Shown here: piece by piece, positions 1 to 9,272 of the stretch
Numbering within the stretch: position 1 is the stretch's first letter
How the letters are laid out: the number at the start of each line of letters is the position of its first letter
From: Streptomyces galbus
GTDB taxonomy: Bacteria; Actinomycetota; Actinomycetes; Streptomycetales; Streptomycetaceae
Direction of reading: 5' to 3'
Length of the DNA: 64,000 nt
Assembly (NCBI RefSeq): GCF_005280195.1
Contig: NZ_SZPR01000010.1
Span: 1 to 64,000, forward strand
Program-made: the position numbers and the translations under genes
The notes under the pieces: generated by a model
What the model was told of the DNA's origin: nothing
Database searches by the model: none
What the model saw: the letters and a program-made list of their open reading frames with translations, nothing else

Positions 1-1
1 C

Positions 2-457
2 CGCAACGCCGGCTTCTCCTCCTGCGACCCCGGCCGCCTCTACCTCCCGACCATCATGGACCCGGTCCACGGCTACCAGGTCACCAACGTCGAGGCGTCC
101 ATGAGCAGCCCCTCGTCGTTGCTGCACTGGACCCGCCGCATGATCGAGATCCGCAAGCAGAACCCCGCCTTCGGCCTCGGCAGCTACACGGAACTGCACT
201 CCTCCAACGCCGCGGTGCTGGCCTTCCTGCGCGAGTACGAGGACGACCTCGTGCTGTGCGTGCACAACTTCTCCCGCTTCGCCCAGCCCACCGAACTCGA
301 CCTGCGCCGCTTCGACGGCCGCCACCCGGTCGAGCTGTTCGGCGGGGTCCGCTTCCCCGCCATCGGCGAGCTGCCCTACCTGCTCACCCTGGCGGGCCAC
401 GGCTTCTACTGGTTCCGGCTCGCCCGAGTCGCATCCCGCACCGGCCGGCGCGTGTGA
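2..457 (+). CDS. treS: Trehalose synthase TreS, C-terminal part (5' end outside window)
   Basis: The frame is open from the first bases of the window and encodes about 151 residues matching the end of a GH13 trehalose synthase, which interconverts maltose and trehalose in the cytoplasm. Visible are the end of the catalytic barrel region (motif DPVHGYQVTNVEAS) with the following helix (LLHWTRRMIEIRKQNPAFG), and the C-terminal beta-sandwich ending in a GHGFYWFRL motif typical of GH13 enzymes. The stop lies 28 nt before the maltokinase start, so the two are probably co-transcribed; in actinobacteria TreS and maltokinase form a complex that feeds maltose-1-phosphate to GlgE. Catalytic residues lie upstream and cannot be checked. 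Identity rests on the C-terminal sequence and the gene order. Confidence 0.85.
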   Translation, partial: RNAGFSSCDPGRLYLPTIMDPVHGYQVTNVEASMSSPSSLLHWTRRMIEIRKQNPAFGLGSYTELHSSNAAVLAFLREYEDDLVLCVHNFSRFAQPTELDLRRFDGRHPVELFGGVRFPAIGELPYLLTLAGHGFYWFRLARVASRTGRRV

Positions 458-485
458 ACGTGCGCCGGGGAAAGGACGCGTCACC

Positions 486-1850
486 ATGCCGAAGACCACA
501 CCGCTGATGACGAGAACGCCCGTCGGTACCCGTACCGTCGGGCCGCTCGGCGCGTTGCTGCGCGAGTGGCTGCCGGGGCAGCGCTGGTTCGCCGGCAAGG
601 ACCGGCCGGTCACCGACCTGCGGCTGCTGTCCATGACGGAGCTGTATCCGGGCTGTCTGCACGTGCTCATCCAGGCCGGGCACCAGAGCGTCCCGCCGCC
701 CGTCGGGGCCGCCCCCACCGGTGACTGCTACCAGCTTCTGCTGGGCCTGCAACAGCACCTGTCGCCGCGGCTGGGGCGGGCGATGATCGGCCGCGTGGCC
801 GAGGGACCGCTCACCGGGTACACGGTGTACGACGCGCTGCAGGACCCGCGCTCCACCCAGCTCCTGCTGGAGCGGATGCGGCATCCGGGCGCCCTCGGCC
901 CGCTGGTGTTCGAGGCGCACCCCGAGGCGCCGCCGGTGCCCGCGGGCCTCGCGCCGCGGCTGCTGGAGGCCGAGCAGTCCAACACCTCCCTGGTGTACGG
1001 GGACGCGTTCATCCTGAAGGTGTTCCGGCGGATCCAGCCGGGGGTGAACCCGGACCTGGAGGTGCCGGTCGCGCTGGCCGGGCAGGGCTGCGCCCAAGTG
1101 CCCGCGCCGGTCGCGTGGTTCCGTACGACGCACCCGCAGCAGGCCACGCTGGGCGTGCTCCAGCCGTTCCTGCCGGACGCCTCGGACGGCTGGACGCTGG
1201 CCCTGGACGCGCTCGGCCGCGGGGACGACTTCACCACCGAGGCGCACGCGCTGGGCCGGGCGACGGCCGAGGTGCACCTCGCGCTGGCGGCCGCCTTCCC
1301 GCTGGGCCCCGAGGGCGAGAACGGCCCGCTGGCGGCCGCGATGACCGAACGGCTGGAGGCCGCCGCGCACCACGTGGCGGCCCTCAGGCCCTACGTGCCC
1401 GGGCTGAAGACCGCCTTCGCGGCGCTCGGCTCCTGCGACCCGGGCCCGCCCGCCCAGCGCATCCACGGCGACCTGCACCTGGGACAGGTGCTGCGGGCCG
1501 GACGCGAGTGGTTCGTCATCGACTTCGAGGGCGAGCCGTCCCGCCCGCTGGCCGAGCGGTGCAGCGCCCACTCCCCCGTGCGGGACATCGCCGGGATGCT
1601 GCGCTCCTTCGACTACGCGGCCCGGCAGCGGCGTCCCTGGCGCCCGGAGTGGGCCCGGCGCTGCCGGGAGGCGTTCTGCGCCGGCTACGCCGCCCGGGCC
1701 GGCTGGGACCCGCGCAAGAAGCACGCCCTGCTGCGCGCCCACGAGACCGACCGGGCGGTCTACGAAGTGCTGTACGAGGCCCGGCACCGGCCCGACTGGC
1801 TGGCGGTGCCGATGGCCGCGATCGAACGACTCGCCGTCCGAGGAGGATGA
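486..1850 (+). CDS. mak: Maltokinase (Pep2/Mak)
   Basis: Encodes 454 residues. It phosphorylates maltose with ATP to maltose-1-phosphate, the building-block precursor for GlgE. The N-terminal region carries the maltokinase cap signature WLPGQRWFAGKDR (about residues 28-40). The aminoglycoside-phosphotransferase-like C-lobe has the catalytic loop IHGDLHLGQVLR (H327, D329) and the metal-binding motif IDFEGEP (D346). Length is normal for actinobacterial maltokinases. The ATG follows an AGGA-type site (gggaaagga). The gene sits between treS and glgB; its stop codon is 3 nt before the glgB GTG and the glgB ribosome-binding site (GAGGAGG) lies inside its last codons, so coupled translation is likely. 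Confidence 0.93.
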   Translation: MPKTTPLMTRTPVGTRTVGPLGALLREWLPGQRWFAGKDRPVTDLRLLSMTELYPGCLHVLIQAGHQSVPPPVGAAPTGDCYQLLLGLQQHLSPRLGRAMIGRVAEGPLTGYTVYDALQDPRSTQLLLERMRHPGALGPLVFEAHPEAPPVPAGLAPRLLEAEQSNTSLVYGDAFILKVFRRIQPGVNPDLEVPVALAGQGCAQVPAPVAWFRTTHPQQATLGVLQPFLPDASDGWTLALDALGRGDDFTTEAHALGRATAEVHLALAAAFPLGPEGENGPLAAAMTERLEAAAHHVAALRPYVPGLKTAFAALGSCDPGPPAQRIHGDLHLGQVLRAGREWFVIDFEGEPSRPLAERCSAHSPVRDIAGMLRSFDYAARQRRPWRPEWARRCREAFCAGYAARAGWDPRKKHALLRAHETDRAVYEVLYEARHRPDWLAVPMAAIERLAVRGG

Positions 1851-1853
1851 CCC

Positions 1854-4058
1854 GTGGCTCTGCGTGACACGTCCCCGCCCGAGGGCGCCGGCCCGGTCCC
1901 GACCCGGACCGCGCCGCTCGACCCGACCGACCGCGCCCGGCTCCTTGCGGGCGAACACCACGATCCCCACGCCGTGCTCGGCGCCCACCCGGTGCCGGGC
2001 GGGGTCGTGTTCCGGGCGCTGCGCCCGTTCGCGCGGGCGGTGAGCGTCGTCGTCGACGGCGCGCCCGTGCCGCTCGGCTCCGAGGGCGACGGCTTCTTCT
2101 CCGCCGTGCTGCCCCTGGACGCGGTGCCCGCCTACACCCTGCGGGTGGCGTACGACGACGGCCCGGAGCAGGAGACGCACGACCCGTACCGCTTCCTGCC
2201 CGCGCTGGGCGAGCTGGACCTGCACCTGGTCCGCGAGGGGCGGCACGAGGAGCTCTGGACGGCGCTCGGCGCCCGGCCGATGACCCACCAGGGGGTGGCC
2301 GGCACCCGGTTCACCGTGTGGGCGCCCAACGCCCGCGGGGTGCGGGTCACCGGCGACTTCTGCTGCTGGGACGGCACCGCGTTCCCGATGCGCTCGATGG
2401 GCGCCTCCGGCGTCTGGGAGTTGTTCCTGCCGGGGATCGGCGAGGGCGCGCGGTACAAGTTCGAGATCACCTCCCGCCACGGCGGCCGGTTCCTCAAGGC
2501 GGACCCGATGGCGCGCCGCGCGGAGGTGCCGCCGGACACCGCGTCGATCGTGCACGTCTCGCGCTACGAGTGGGGCGACGCCGACTGGCTGGCGCACCGG
2601 GGCGAGGTGCCGGTGCACGAGGCCCCGTTCTCCGTGTACGAGGTGCACCTGCCGTCCTGGCGCCCCGGGCTGACGTACCGCGAACTCGCCGCGGAGCTGC
2701 CCGGCTACGTGAAGGAACTGGGCTTCACGCACGTGGAGTTCATGCCGGTCGCCCACCACCCCTTCAGCGGCTCGTGGGGCTACCAGATCACCGGCTTCTA
2801 CGCGCCCACGGCCCGCCTCGGCTCCCCCGACGACCTCAAGTACCTGATCGACGCCCTGCACCGGGAGGGCATCGGCGTGATCATGGACTGGGTGCCGGCC
2901 CACTTCCCCAAGGACGACTGGGCGCTGGCCCGCTTCGACGGGGACCCGCTGTACGAGCCCGGGGACGCGCGGCGGGCCGAGCACCCGGACTGGGGCACCT
3001 TCGAGTTCGACCTCGGGCGCACCGAGGTGCGCAACTTCCTGGTCGCGAACGCCACGTACTGGTGCGAGGAGTTCCACATCGACGGGCTGCGCGTGGACGC
3101 GGTCGCCTCGATGCTCTACCTCGACTACTCGCGCGACTCCGGTCAGTGGTCCCCGAACGTGTACGGCGGCCGTGAGGACCTGGACGCGGTGGCGTTCCTG
3201 CAGGAGATGAACGCCACGGTGTACCGGCGCAACCCCGGGGTGGTGACCATCGCGGAGGAGTCCACCGCGTGGGACGGGGTGACCCGGCCGACGGACAGCG
3301 GCGGGCTCGGCTTCGGCCTGAAGTGGAACATGGGCTGGATGCACGACTCGCTGCAGTACATGAGCCACGAGCCGGTGCACCGCAAGTACCACCACCACGA
3401 GATGACCTTCGCGATGGTGTACGCCTACAGCGAGAACTACGTCCTGCCCATCAGCCACGACGAGGTGGTCCACGGCAAGCAGGCCCTGGTGTCGAAGATG
3501 CCCGGCGACTGGTGGCAGCAGCGCGCCGACCACCGCGCCTACCTCGGCTTCATGTGGTCCCACCCCGGCAAGCAACTGCTGTTCATGGGCCAGGAGTTCG
3601 CCCAGGGCGCCGAGTGGTCCGAGGCACAGGGCCCCGACTGGTGGCTGCTCGACCCGGCCTACGGCGCCGAGGCCGACCACCGCGGCGTGCGCGACCTGGT
3701 CCGCGACCTCAACGCGGTCTACCGCGCCACCCCGGCCCTGTGGCAGCGGGACACCGACCCGGCGGGCTTCCGCTGGGTGGCCTGCGACGCCGCCGAGGAC
3801 AACGTGTACGCCTTCCTGCGCTTCGCCGCCGACGGCGCTCCCCTGCTGGCGGTCAGCAACTTCTCGCCGGTCGTGCGCCACGACTACGCCCTCCCGGTCG
3901 GGGACGAGGTCACGGCGTGGCAGGAGGTGCTGAACACTGACGCGGCCCGCTACGGCGGCGGCGGCGTCACCTGTCCCGACCCGGTGAAGCCGGAGGACGG
4001 ACGGATCCGGCTCACCCTGCCGCCACTGGCGACGGTGTGGCTGACGCCCGCCGTGTGA
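1854..4058 (+). CDS. glgB: 1,4-alpha-glucan branching enzyme GlgB
   Basis: Encodes 734 residues, the usual length for a two-N-domain bacterial GlgB that makes alpha-1,6 branches in glycogen-like glucan. In order: N1 and CBM48 domains (about residues 30-220, including [20 protein letters not shown]), GH13 barrel (about 250-600) and C-terminal beta domain. Catalytic signatures are intact: nucleophile D415 in [10 protein letters not shown], acid/base E468 in TIAEES, and the H535-D536 pair in [10 protein letters not shown]. The GTG start is chosen because GAGGAGG ends about 7 nt upstream and overlaps the end of mak. Together with TreS and maltokinase this gives a GlgE-type alpha-glucan module; glgE would be expected upstream, outside the window. 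Confidence 0.96.
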   Translation: MALRDTSPPEGAGPVPTRTAPLDPTDRARLLAGEHHDPHAVLGAHPVPGGVVFRALRPFARAVSVVVDGAPVPLGSEGDGFFSAVLPLDAVPAYTLRVAYDDGPEQETHDPYRFLPALGELDLHLVREGRHEELWTALGARPMTHQGVAGTRFTVWAPNARGVRVTGDFCCWDGTAFPMRSMGASGVWELFLPGIGEGARYKFEITSRHGGRFLKADPMARRAEVPPDTASIVHVSRYEWGDADWLAHRGEVPVHEAPFSVYEVHLPSWRPGLTYRELAAELPGYVKELGFTHVEFMPVAHHPFSGSWGYQITGFYAPTARLGSPDDLKYLIDALHREGIGVIMDWVPAHFPKDDWALARFDGDPLYEPGDARRAEHPDWGTFEFDLGRTEVRNFLVANATYWCEEFHIDGLRVDAVASMLYLDYSRDSGQWSPNVYGGREDLDAVAFLQEMNATVYRRNPGVVTIAEESTAWDGVTRPTDSGGLGFGLKWNMGWMHDSLQYMSHEPVHRKYHHHEMTFAMVYAYSENYVLPISHDEVVHGKQALVSKMPGDWWQQRADHRAYLGFMWSHPGKQLLFMGQEFAQGAEWSEAQGPDWWLLDPAYGAEADHRGVRDLVRDLNAVYRATPALWQRDTDPAGFRWVACDAAEDNVYAFLRFAADGAPLLAVSNFSPVVRHDYALPVGDEVTAWQEVLNTDAARYGGGGVTCPDPVKPEDGRIRLTLPPLATVWLTPAV

Positions 4059-4115
4059 ACCCGGCCCGGGCGGGAAAGCGGGTGCGTACGACCAGCGGGA
4101 GAAAGGCTGCAACGC

Positions 4116-5267
4116 GTGCGCACCGTCGGAGTGGAGGAGGAACTCCTCCTGGTGGACCCGGACAGCGGCGATCCGAGAGCGATGTCCGCCGCGGTCCTGG
4201 CCCGGGCCGCCCGGGCAGCCGGGGACCAGGAGGAGAACGGCACCAAGGGCGACGACAGCGACAGCGGCGAGGCCGCCGGGGACGCCGACGACGTCTTCGA
4301 GAAGGAACTGCACGAGCAGATGCTGGAGTTCGCCACCCAGCCGCAGTCCTCGATGGCCGAGCTGGCGGCGGAGATCGTCCGGTGCCGGGCGGAGGCGTCC
4401 CGGCTCGCCCGGGAGACCGGGTGCGAGGTGGCCGCACTGGCCTCGTCCCCGCTGCCGGTGCAGCCGTCGGTGGGCATGGGCCGGCGCTACCGGTGGATGG
4501 AGGAGCAGTACGGCATCGCCACCCGGGAGCAGATGGTGTGCGGCTGCCACGTCCACGTGTCTGTGGACTCCGACGAGGAGGGCGTGGCCGTCGTGGACCG
4601 CATCCGGCCCTGGCTGTCGGTGCTGACCGCGCTCAGCGCGAACTCGCCGTTCTGGCAGGGCCGGGAAACCGGTTACCACAGCTACCGCAGCCGGGTGTGG
4701 CAGCGGTGGCCCTCGGCCGGTCCGACCGAGCTGTTCGCCACGCCGGAGCGCTACCACCGCCGGGTGGCCGACATGGTGGCCACGGGGACGATCCTCGACG
4801 ACGGCATGATCTACTTCGACGCCCGGCTCTCCCCGCGCTACCCCACGGTGGAGATCAGGGTGTCCGACGTCTGCCTGGAGCCCGGCACCCCCGTGCTGAT
4901 CGCCGCCCTCGTGCGGGGGCTCGTGGAGACGGCCGCGCGCGAGTGGCAGGCCGGCCGGGAGCCGGTGGACCACAGCGTGAGCCTGCTGCGCCTCGCCGGC
5001 TGGCAGGCCGCCCGCTCCGGGCTGACCGGCGAACTGCTGCACCCGGCGACCATGCGGCGCGCCCCGGTGAAGGCGGTCGTACGGGCGCTGCTGGACCACG
5101 TCGGAGAGGCGCTGGCCGACGCCGGCGACCTCGACCGGGTGGAGGCGTCCTGCGCCGAGCTGCTGGCGCACGGCAACGGCGCGCAGGTGCAGCGGGAGGT
5201 GTGGGAGCGCACCGGCGGCAACCTGCGCGAGGTGGTCGCCGAGTGCGTGCGGCGCACCCAGGGCTGA
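4116..5267 (+). CDS. YbdK-family carboxylate-amine ligase (glutamate-cysteine ligase-like)
   Basis: Encodes 383 residues of the GCS2/YbdK family, ATP-dependent ligases related to glutamate-cysteine ligase with weak or unknown substrates. The N terminus begins with the family signature VGVEEELLLVDP. Further conserved stretches are FATQPQSSMAEL, the metal/ATP-site segment CGCHVHVSVDSDEEG (about residues 141-155) and YPTVEIRVSDVCLEP. Residues 37-59 form an acidic, low-complexity insertion (Asp, Glu, Ser, Gly-rich), placed between the first strand and the helix FEKELHEQMLEF. The GTG start is preceded by GAAAGG. It lies 57 nt after glgB on the same strand and could be in the same transcript, but the functional link to glucan metabolism is unclear. 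Confidence 0.85.
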   Translation: MRTVGVEEELLLVDPDSGDPRAMSAAVLARAARAAGDQEENGTKGDDSDSGEAAGDADDVFEKELHEQMLEFATQPQSSMAELAAEIVRCRAEASRLARETGCEVAALASSPLPVQPSVGMGRRYRWMEEQYGIATREQMVCGCHVHVSVDSDEEGVAVVDRIRPWLSVLTALSANSPFWQGRETGYHSYRSRVWQRWPSAGPTELFATPERYHRRVADMVATGTILDDGMIYFDARLSPRYPTVEIRVSDVCLEPGTPVLIAALVRGLVETAAREWQAGREPVDHSVSLLRLAGWQAARSGLTGELLHPATMRRAPVKAVVRALLDHVGEALADAGDLDRVEASCAELLAHGNGAQVQREVWERTGGNLREVVAECVRRTQG

Positions 5268-5303
5268 GCGCCGGGTGCGTCCCCACGGGGGTACGGGTGC
5301 TCA
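5265..5303. terminator. Hairpin spanning both stop codons of a convergent pair
   Basis: TGAGC (5265-5269) pairs with GCTCA (5299-5303), so the base of the stem is formed by the stop codons of the ligase (+) and the DUF6480 gene (-). A smaller C/G stem (CGTCCCC with GGGG and TACG) lies inside. The base stem is only 5 bp, so terminator function is an inference. Confidence 0.4.
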
Positions 5304-5534
5304 CAGGGCCAGGACGAGGGCGTAGGCGAGGAAGAACGCGGCGACCAGCACGCACAGCCCGATGATGATCACCAGCGGGCCCTTGGCCCAGCCCGTGGTC
5401 GGGTTGTGCGTCTCCAGCGGACCCGCCTCCGGCATGCTGCTCTCGGCCGGCGGGGTCTCGCCCGGGGGGACGCCGCCGCCGGGTTCCAGTCCGGTGGTGC
5501 GCTCGGGTTCGGGGTCGGGGTTGATGTGCGTCAT
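5301..5534 (-). CDS. DUF6480 family small membrane protein
   Basis: Encodes 77 residues. The Pro/Glu/Gly-rich N-terminal half contains the family motif GLEPGGGVPPGETPPAE (about residues 15-31). It is followed by a basic boundary (WAKG) and one hydrophobic transmembrane segment, about residues 53-77, reaching the C terminus. This matches the short actinobacterial DUF6480 proteins, whose function is unknown. The reading frame stays open far upstream, but the ATG at MTHINPDPEPERT is chosen because the family begins at this point. It is transcribed divergently from the acyl-CoA ligase and converges on the YbdK-like gene. Confidence 0.7.
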   Translation of the reverse strand: MTHINPDPEPERTTGLEPGGGVPPGETPPAESSMPEAGPLETHNPTTGWAKGPLVIIIGLCVLVAAFFLAYALVLAL

Positions 5535-5699
5535 GCCGTCCGAGTCCCCCGATCCGGGCAGGATCACCGTCCCGGGATCATCGACTCGGATTACTTGTCC
5601 GTTTCCGGCCACAAGTGGTCCGACCTCGGCTACATTCGACCAGCGCCGACACCGGACCACGTCGGCCGCGCGCCACCCCGTTCCCGTCAGGAGCACCGC

Positions 5700-7601
5700 A
5701 TGCGCGACACCGCGATGGCTCCCCCAGCCGCCTCGCCCCTGACCGCGGGTCTCGCCGACAGCGTCTTCGAGACGGCGGCCCGCACGCCCACGCTCCCGGT
5801 CCTCGCCCGCCGCAGCCCGGTCACGGGCGCGTGGGAGGAGGTGACCGCCGTCGAGCTGCGCGACGAGGTGGTCGACCTGGCCAAGGGGTTCGTCGCCTCG
5901 GGCATCTCCCCCGGCCACCGTGTCGCGATCATGGCCCGTACCCGGTACGAGTGGACGGTGCTCAGCTACGCCCTGTGGGCCGTGGGCGCCGAGATCGTGC
6001 CGATCTACCCGACGTCCTCGCGCGACCAGGTCGCCCACATCCTGCGCGACTCCGGCTGCGTCGGGGTGGTCGTCGAGGACGAGCAGAGCGTGATGACGGT
6101 CGGTTCGGTCTGCGCCTCGCTGCCCACGCTGCGGCACGTGTGGCAGCTCGACTCCGGCGCCCTGGACGAGCTCGCCCGGCGCGGTGAGCACATCCCGCTC
6201 ACCACCGTGGACTCGCTGCGCCGCATCGTGCTGCCGGACTCCACCGCGGCGATCGCCTACACCTCCGGCACCTCCGGCCGTCCCCTCGGCTGTGCGCTGA
6301 GCCACCGCGGGCTGGCGAGCCCCTGCGACACCCTGCTGGCCGGCTGGGGGCACACCGCGGCGCCGCCCGGCGAGCAGCCGTCGGTGCTGGCCTTCCTGCC
6401 GTTCTCGCACGTCTACGGGCTGATGATCCAGGGGCTGTGCGTGCGCGGCGGCATCCTCATGGGCCACGAGCCCGACCTCAGCCAGGAGGCGCTGGTCGCG
6501 GCACTGGCCTCGTTCCGGCCGACCTACCTGTACGCGGTGCCGTCGGTCTACGAGAAGATCTACAAGAACTTCCTGCGCGCCGCCCAGCAGGCCGGCCGCG
6601 GCGCGCTGTTCGAGCGGGCCGCGCAGACCGCGCGGGACTTCGCCACCGCCGTGGAGCGCCAGCGCCTCGGCCGCGGCTCGGGACCGGGGCTCGACCTGCG
6701 GCTGCAGCACGCCGTGTTCGAGCGGACCGTGTACCGCAGGCTGCGCGCCGCGCTCGGCGGGCGGGTGCACCGCGCCACGTCCGGCGGCTCCCCGCTCCAC
6801 CGCGATCTGTCGCTGTTCTACGAGGGCATCGGCATCTACGTCCACGACGGCTACGGGCTCACCGAGACCAGCGGCGGCATCACCATGCAGCCGCTGGGCC
6901 GGGAGCGGTCCGGGACGGTCGGGCAGGCACTGCCGGGCACGGAGATCCGGGTGGCCGAGGACGGGGAGATCCTGGTGCGGGGCCCGTCGGTGTTCCAGGG
7001 CTACGTCAACGACGAGGGCGCCACCCGGACCGCGCTGCGCGGCGGCTGGCTGGCCACCGGGGACCTCGGGCACCTGGACGGGGACGGCTACCTGACGATC
7101 ACCGGCCGCAAGAAGGACGTCATCATCACCAGCAGCGGCAAGAGCGTCTCGCCGGCCCTGCTGGAGCAGCGGCTGCGCCTGCATCCCCTGGTGCACCAGG
7201 CGGTCGTGGTGGGCGACAACCGGCCCTGTGTCGGCGCGCTGATCACGCTGGACCCGGACTTCCTCGCGCACTGGCGCGGCGGGCTGATGCTCCAGGGCGA
7301 CGCGCCGAGCCGCGAGGCCCGCGAGGAGAACGCCCTGCGCGACGAGCTGGGCCGGGCCGTCGCCGCCGCCAACAGCGCGGTGTCCCGCTCGGAGTCGATC
7401 CGGGTCTTCCGGGTGCTGCCGCAGCCGTTCGACCAGACCAACGGACTGCTGACGCCGTCGATGAAACTGCGTCGGGACTCGATCGTGCGGCACTACGCCG
7501 CCGAGATCGACGCGATGTACGCGGTCCGCCGCCCGCTGCCCCGGCCGGGCCCGCCGGAGGAGGTCCTCGCCTGGGACGACGCGGACAACGTGTTCCGCTG
7601 A
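5700..7601 (+). CDS. Long-chain fatty-acid-CoA ligase-like AMP-binding protein with altered P-loop
   Basis: Encodes 633 residues of the ANL superfamily, closest by eye to FadD15-type long-chain acyl-CoA synthetases. It would activate fatty acids with ATP and CoA. Motifs: P-loop AYTSGTSGRPLG (about 186-197), the adenine-binding DGYGLTETSGG, TGDLGHLDGDGYL, and the C-terminal catalytic lysine in PSMKLRRDS (K589). The P-loop lysine of the consensus GxPKG is Leu here (L196). The ATG is chosen for AGGAG 6 nt upstream (5689-5693) and because the open frame before it has no family similarity. It stands alone on its strand and is divergent from the DUF6480 gene. Activity may be changed by the P-loop substitution. 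Confidence 0.88.
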   Translation: MRDTAMAPPAASPLTAGLADSVFETAARTPTLPVLARRSPVTGAWEEVTAVELRDEVVDLAKGFVASGISPGHRVAIMARTRYEWTVLSYALWAVGAEIVPIYPTSSRDQVAHILRDSGCVGVVVEDEQSVMTVGSVCASLPTLRHVWQLDSGALDELARRGEHIPLTTVDSLRRIVLPDSTAAIAYTSGTSGRPLGCALSHRGLASPCDTLLAGWGHTAAPPGEQPSVLAFLPFSHVYGLMIQGLCVRGGILMGHEPDLSQEALVAALASFRPTYLYAVPSVYEKIYKNFLRAAQQAGRGALFERAAQTARDFATAVERQRLGRGSGPGLDLRLQHAVFERTVYRRLRAALGGRVHRATSGGSPLHRDLSLFYEGIGIYVHDGYGLTETSGGITMQPLGRERSGTVGQALPGTEIRVAEDGEILVRGPSVFQGYVNDEGATRTALRGGWLATGDLGHLDGDGYLTITGRKKDVIITSSGKSVSPALLEQRLRLHPLVHQAVVVGDNRPCVGALITLDPDFLAHWRGGLMLQGDAPSREAREENALRDELGRAVAAANSAVSRSESIRVFRVLPQPFDQTNGLLTPSMKLRRDSIVRHYAAEIDAMYAVRRPLPRPGPPEEVLAWDDADNVFR

Positions 7602-7809
7602 GCCCGGGCCGCCCGGGGCCGCCCGAGGGTGCTTGCCGTGTCCGCGCACTCCGTCGGCGTACGCCGGGATGTGACGCCAGGGACTGCGGTGTACGGTGCC
7701 GCCCTCGTCCGGGACGCGTAGGCCACGCGGGCCCGGGAACCCTGAAGGTGGTCACGGACAGTTCTGTGGGAGAAAGGACGCCGGCCCGCCGCGCGGGCCG
7801 CACGACGAC

Positions 7810-8244
7810 ATGGCGATCGAGCCGAACAGGGGAGACGAACTGACCTCCTGGGGACCGCAGCCCCGCACCGTGCGTTTCGCGGGTGAGCCGCACGACGTGA
7901 CGGGCGCTCGGATGGCCGCGGAGGAGTTCCTGCGAGACCTGGCGCGGGCCGTGCCGCCCTCCGCCGAGGAGTACTGGCACGACATCCTGCTGATCGTGGA
8001 CGAGCTGACGTCGAACGCGGTCCAGTACGCGCCGGGCCCCTTCGACCTGCACCTGCGGCGGACCTTCGACGGGGTGCACGTCACGGTCCACGACACCAGC
8101 TCCACGCTGCCCGCGCCGCGGCCCTTCCGGCCGGACAGCGGGGCCGGCGGCATCGGCTGGCACCTGGTGCACACGCTGTGCCGGCAGGTCAGCGTGGTGC
8201 CCACCGACGGGGGCAAGGACATCCACGTGTTCCTGCCGTGGTGA
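7810..8244 (+). CDS. RsbW/SpoIIAB-like ATP-binding protein (putative anti-sigma kinase)
   Basis: Encodes 144 residues, a single GHKL/HATPase_c domain of the size of Streptomyces RsbW-like regulators, which phosphorylate STAS antagonists and bind SigB-type sigma factors. The N box is present as IVDELTSNAVQYAP (about residues 58-71). The G1 box is degenerate: VHDTSSTLP keeps the Asp but has lost the DxGxG glycines. The G2-like region is GAGGIGWHLV. The ATG is taken at MAIEPNRGDE; the open frame extends upstream without family similarity. It converges on another RsbW-like gene (8313-8873). Which sigma factor or antagonist it binds cannot be told from sequence. Confidence 0.75.
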   Translation: MAIEPNRGDELTSWGPQPRTVRFAGEPHDVTGARMAAEEFLRDLARAVPPSAEEYWHDILLIVDELTSNAVQYAPGPFDLHLRRTFDGVHVTVHDTSSTLPAPRPFRPDSGAGGIGWHLVHTLCRQVSVVPTDGGKDIHVFLPW

Positions 8245-8312
8245 GAGCCGGTGAAGGCCCGCGGGGGGCCGGTGCGGGAACGGCGAGCGGGGGTGGCGGC
8301 CGGGCGCGTAGA

Positions 8313-8873
8313 TCAGGCGCGTCCGGCCGAGGCGTCCTCGGAGGAGGACGGAACGCCGTCGGAGCCGCCGCGGGCGCGGCCGGGTCCGGACGGGTCCTGG
8401 GCGAGGGCCGGGCGCAGCGGAACGCGCGCGCTGATCGTCTTCCCGCCCCTCGGCCGGTGCCGGACGGTGACCTCTTCGGCGAGGCGGTTGATCAGCGGCC
8501 AGCCGTAGCCGTTGCCGCCGTGGGTGGTGGGGAAGCCGCCGACGCCGTACGCGCCGTCGGGGACGGCGTCGCTGCGGTCGCTCACCGCCAGCCGGACACC
8601 GTCCCGCTCGACCGTCACCTCGAAGCCGGTCAGTCCCCCGCCGTGCCGGATGGCGTTCGTGACCATCTCGGAGACGACGAGCGACAGGTCGATCAGGTCC
8701 TCCTCGCTTGGCCGCTCACCGGCGGCGCCCCACGCCCCCTCCACCGCCGCCCGTGCCCGGGCACGGGCCGACGCGGCGGTCGCTCCGGTCGGCGGGACGG
8801 GCGACGGCACCCGGGCCGTCAGGTCGCCCGGGCCCCTGCCGCCCTCCTCCCGCGGACGCGACGCGCGGGTCAC
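8313..8873 (-). CDS. RsbW-like ATP-binding protein (putative anti-sigma kinase)
   Basis: Encodes 186 residues. The core HATPase_c domain covers about residues 35-155: N box LVVSEMVTNAIRHGG (about 65-79), G1-type Asp in VSDRSDAVPD, and a glycine-rich GGNGYGWPLINRL segment matching the lid/G2 region. Flanking tails (1-35 and 157-186) are disordered and rich in Pro, Gly, Ser and Ala. It belongs to the large streptomycete set of RsbW-like proteins that control SigB-type factors or act as orphan switches. The GTG start overlaps the stop of the upstream PRC-barrel-like gene by 4 nt (GTGA), so the two are translationally coupled. Confidence 0.77.
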   Translation of the reverse strand: MTRASRPREEGGRGPGDLTARVPSPVPPTGATAASARARARAAVEGAWGAAGERPSEEDLIDLSLVVSEMVTNAIRHGGGLTGFEVTVERDGVRLAVSDRSDAVPDGAYGVGGFPTTHGGNGYGWPLINRLAEEVTVRHRPRGGKTISARVPLRPALAQDPSGPGRARGGSDGVPSSSEDASAGRA

Positions 8874-9241
8874 GCGGGTGTGGTTCCGCGGGCCGCCAGC
8901 CGGGCGTAGTACTCACCGACCGCCGACAGGTACTCGTGGTTCATGGTCTCGCTGTCCGTACGGAACCGCGGGGCGTCCTTGACCTGGTCCCTGGTGCAGG
9001 CCAGGGTCACGCGCCGCTCCGCCGGGTCGACGGAGGTGACCGCGCCCACCGGCACGACGGCGCTGCGGCCGAACACCCACACGCCGGTGTCGACGACCAG
9101 GTGGCGCATGCCGTGCGGGGCCGCCTCCCGGTCCACGTGGCCGACGGTGCCGTCGGCGGCCTCGACCGTCCAGCCCGTCAGGTCCTGCTCCTCGGTCCGG
9201 CCGCTGTCCACCGTGTACGACCACAGTGCGAGCATCGTCAC
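8870..9241 (-). CDS. PRC-barrel-like domain protein
   Basis: Encodes 123 residues. The first half resembles a PRC barrel: LTGWTVEAADGTVGHVDRE, then LVVDTGVWVFGRSAVVPVGAVTSVD, a beta-rich pattern of two tandem small strands with the typical G-x-V-x-x-V turn and V-P-x-x-A/V ending. The C-terminal part (about 95-118) is helical and ends in EYYARLAAR. PRC barrels mediate protein or RNA contacts and often occur in stress-induced actinobacterial proteins; no catalytic role is visible. It is the first gene of a two-gene unit with the RsbW-like gene (GTGA overlap). A sigma-B-like promoter match lies just upstream at 9273-9297 on the same strand. The ribosome-binding site is AGGGAG. Confidence 0.65.
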   Translation of the reverse strand: MTMLALWSYTVDSGRTEEQDLTGWTVEAADGTVGHVDREAAPHGMRHLVVDTGVWVFGRSAVVPVGAVTSVDPAERRVTLACTRDQVKDAPRFRTDSETMNHEYLSAVGEYYARLAARGTTPA

Positions 9242-9272
9242 GCTGCTCCCTTCTCGCGTCTCTCAGCACCAA

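Noticed and set aside
384..5171. Long open frame (1595 codons) on the minus strand
   Set aside because: It lies antisense to treS, mak, glgB and the YbdK-like gene, which have clear motifs; the translation is a low-complexity Arg/Gly/His/Val/Pro product caused by high G+C at third positions.
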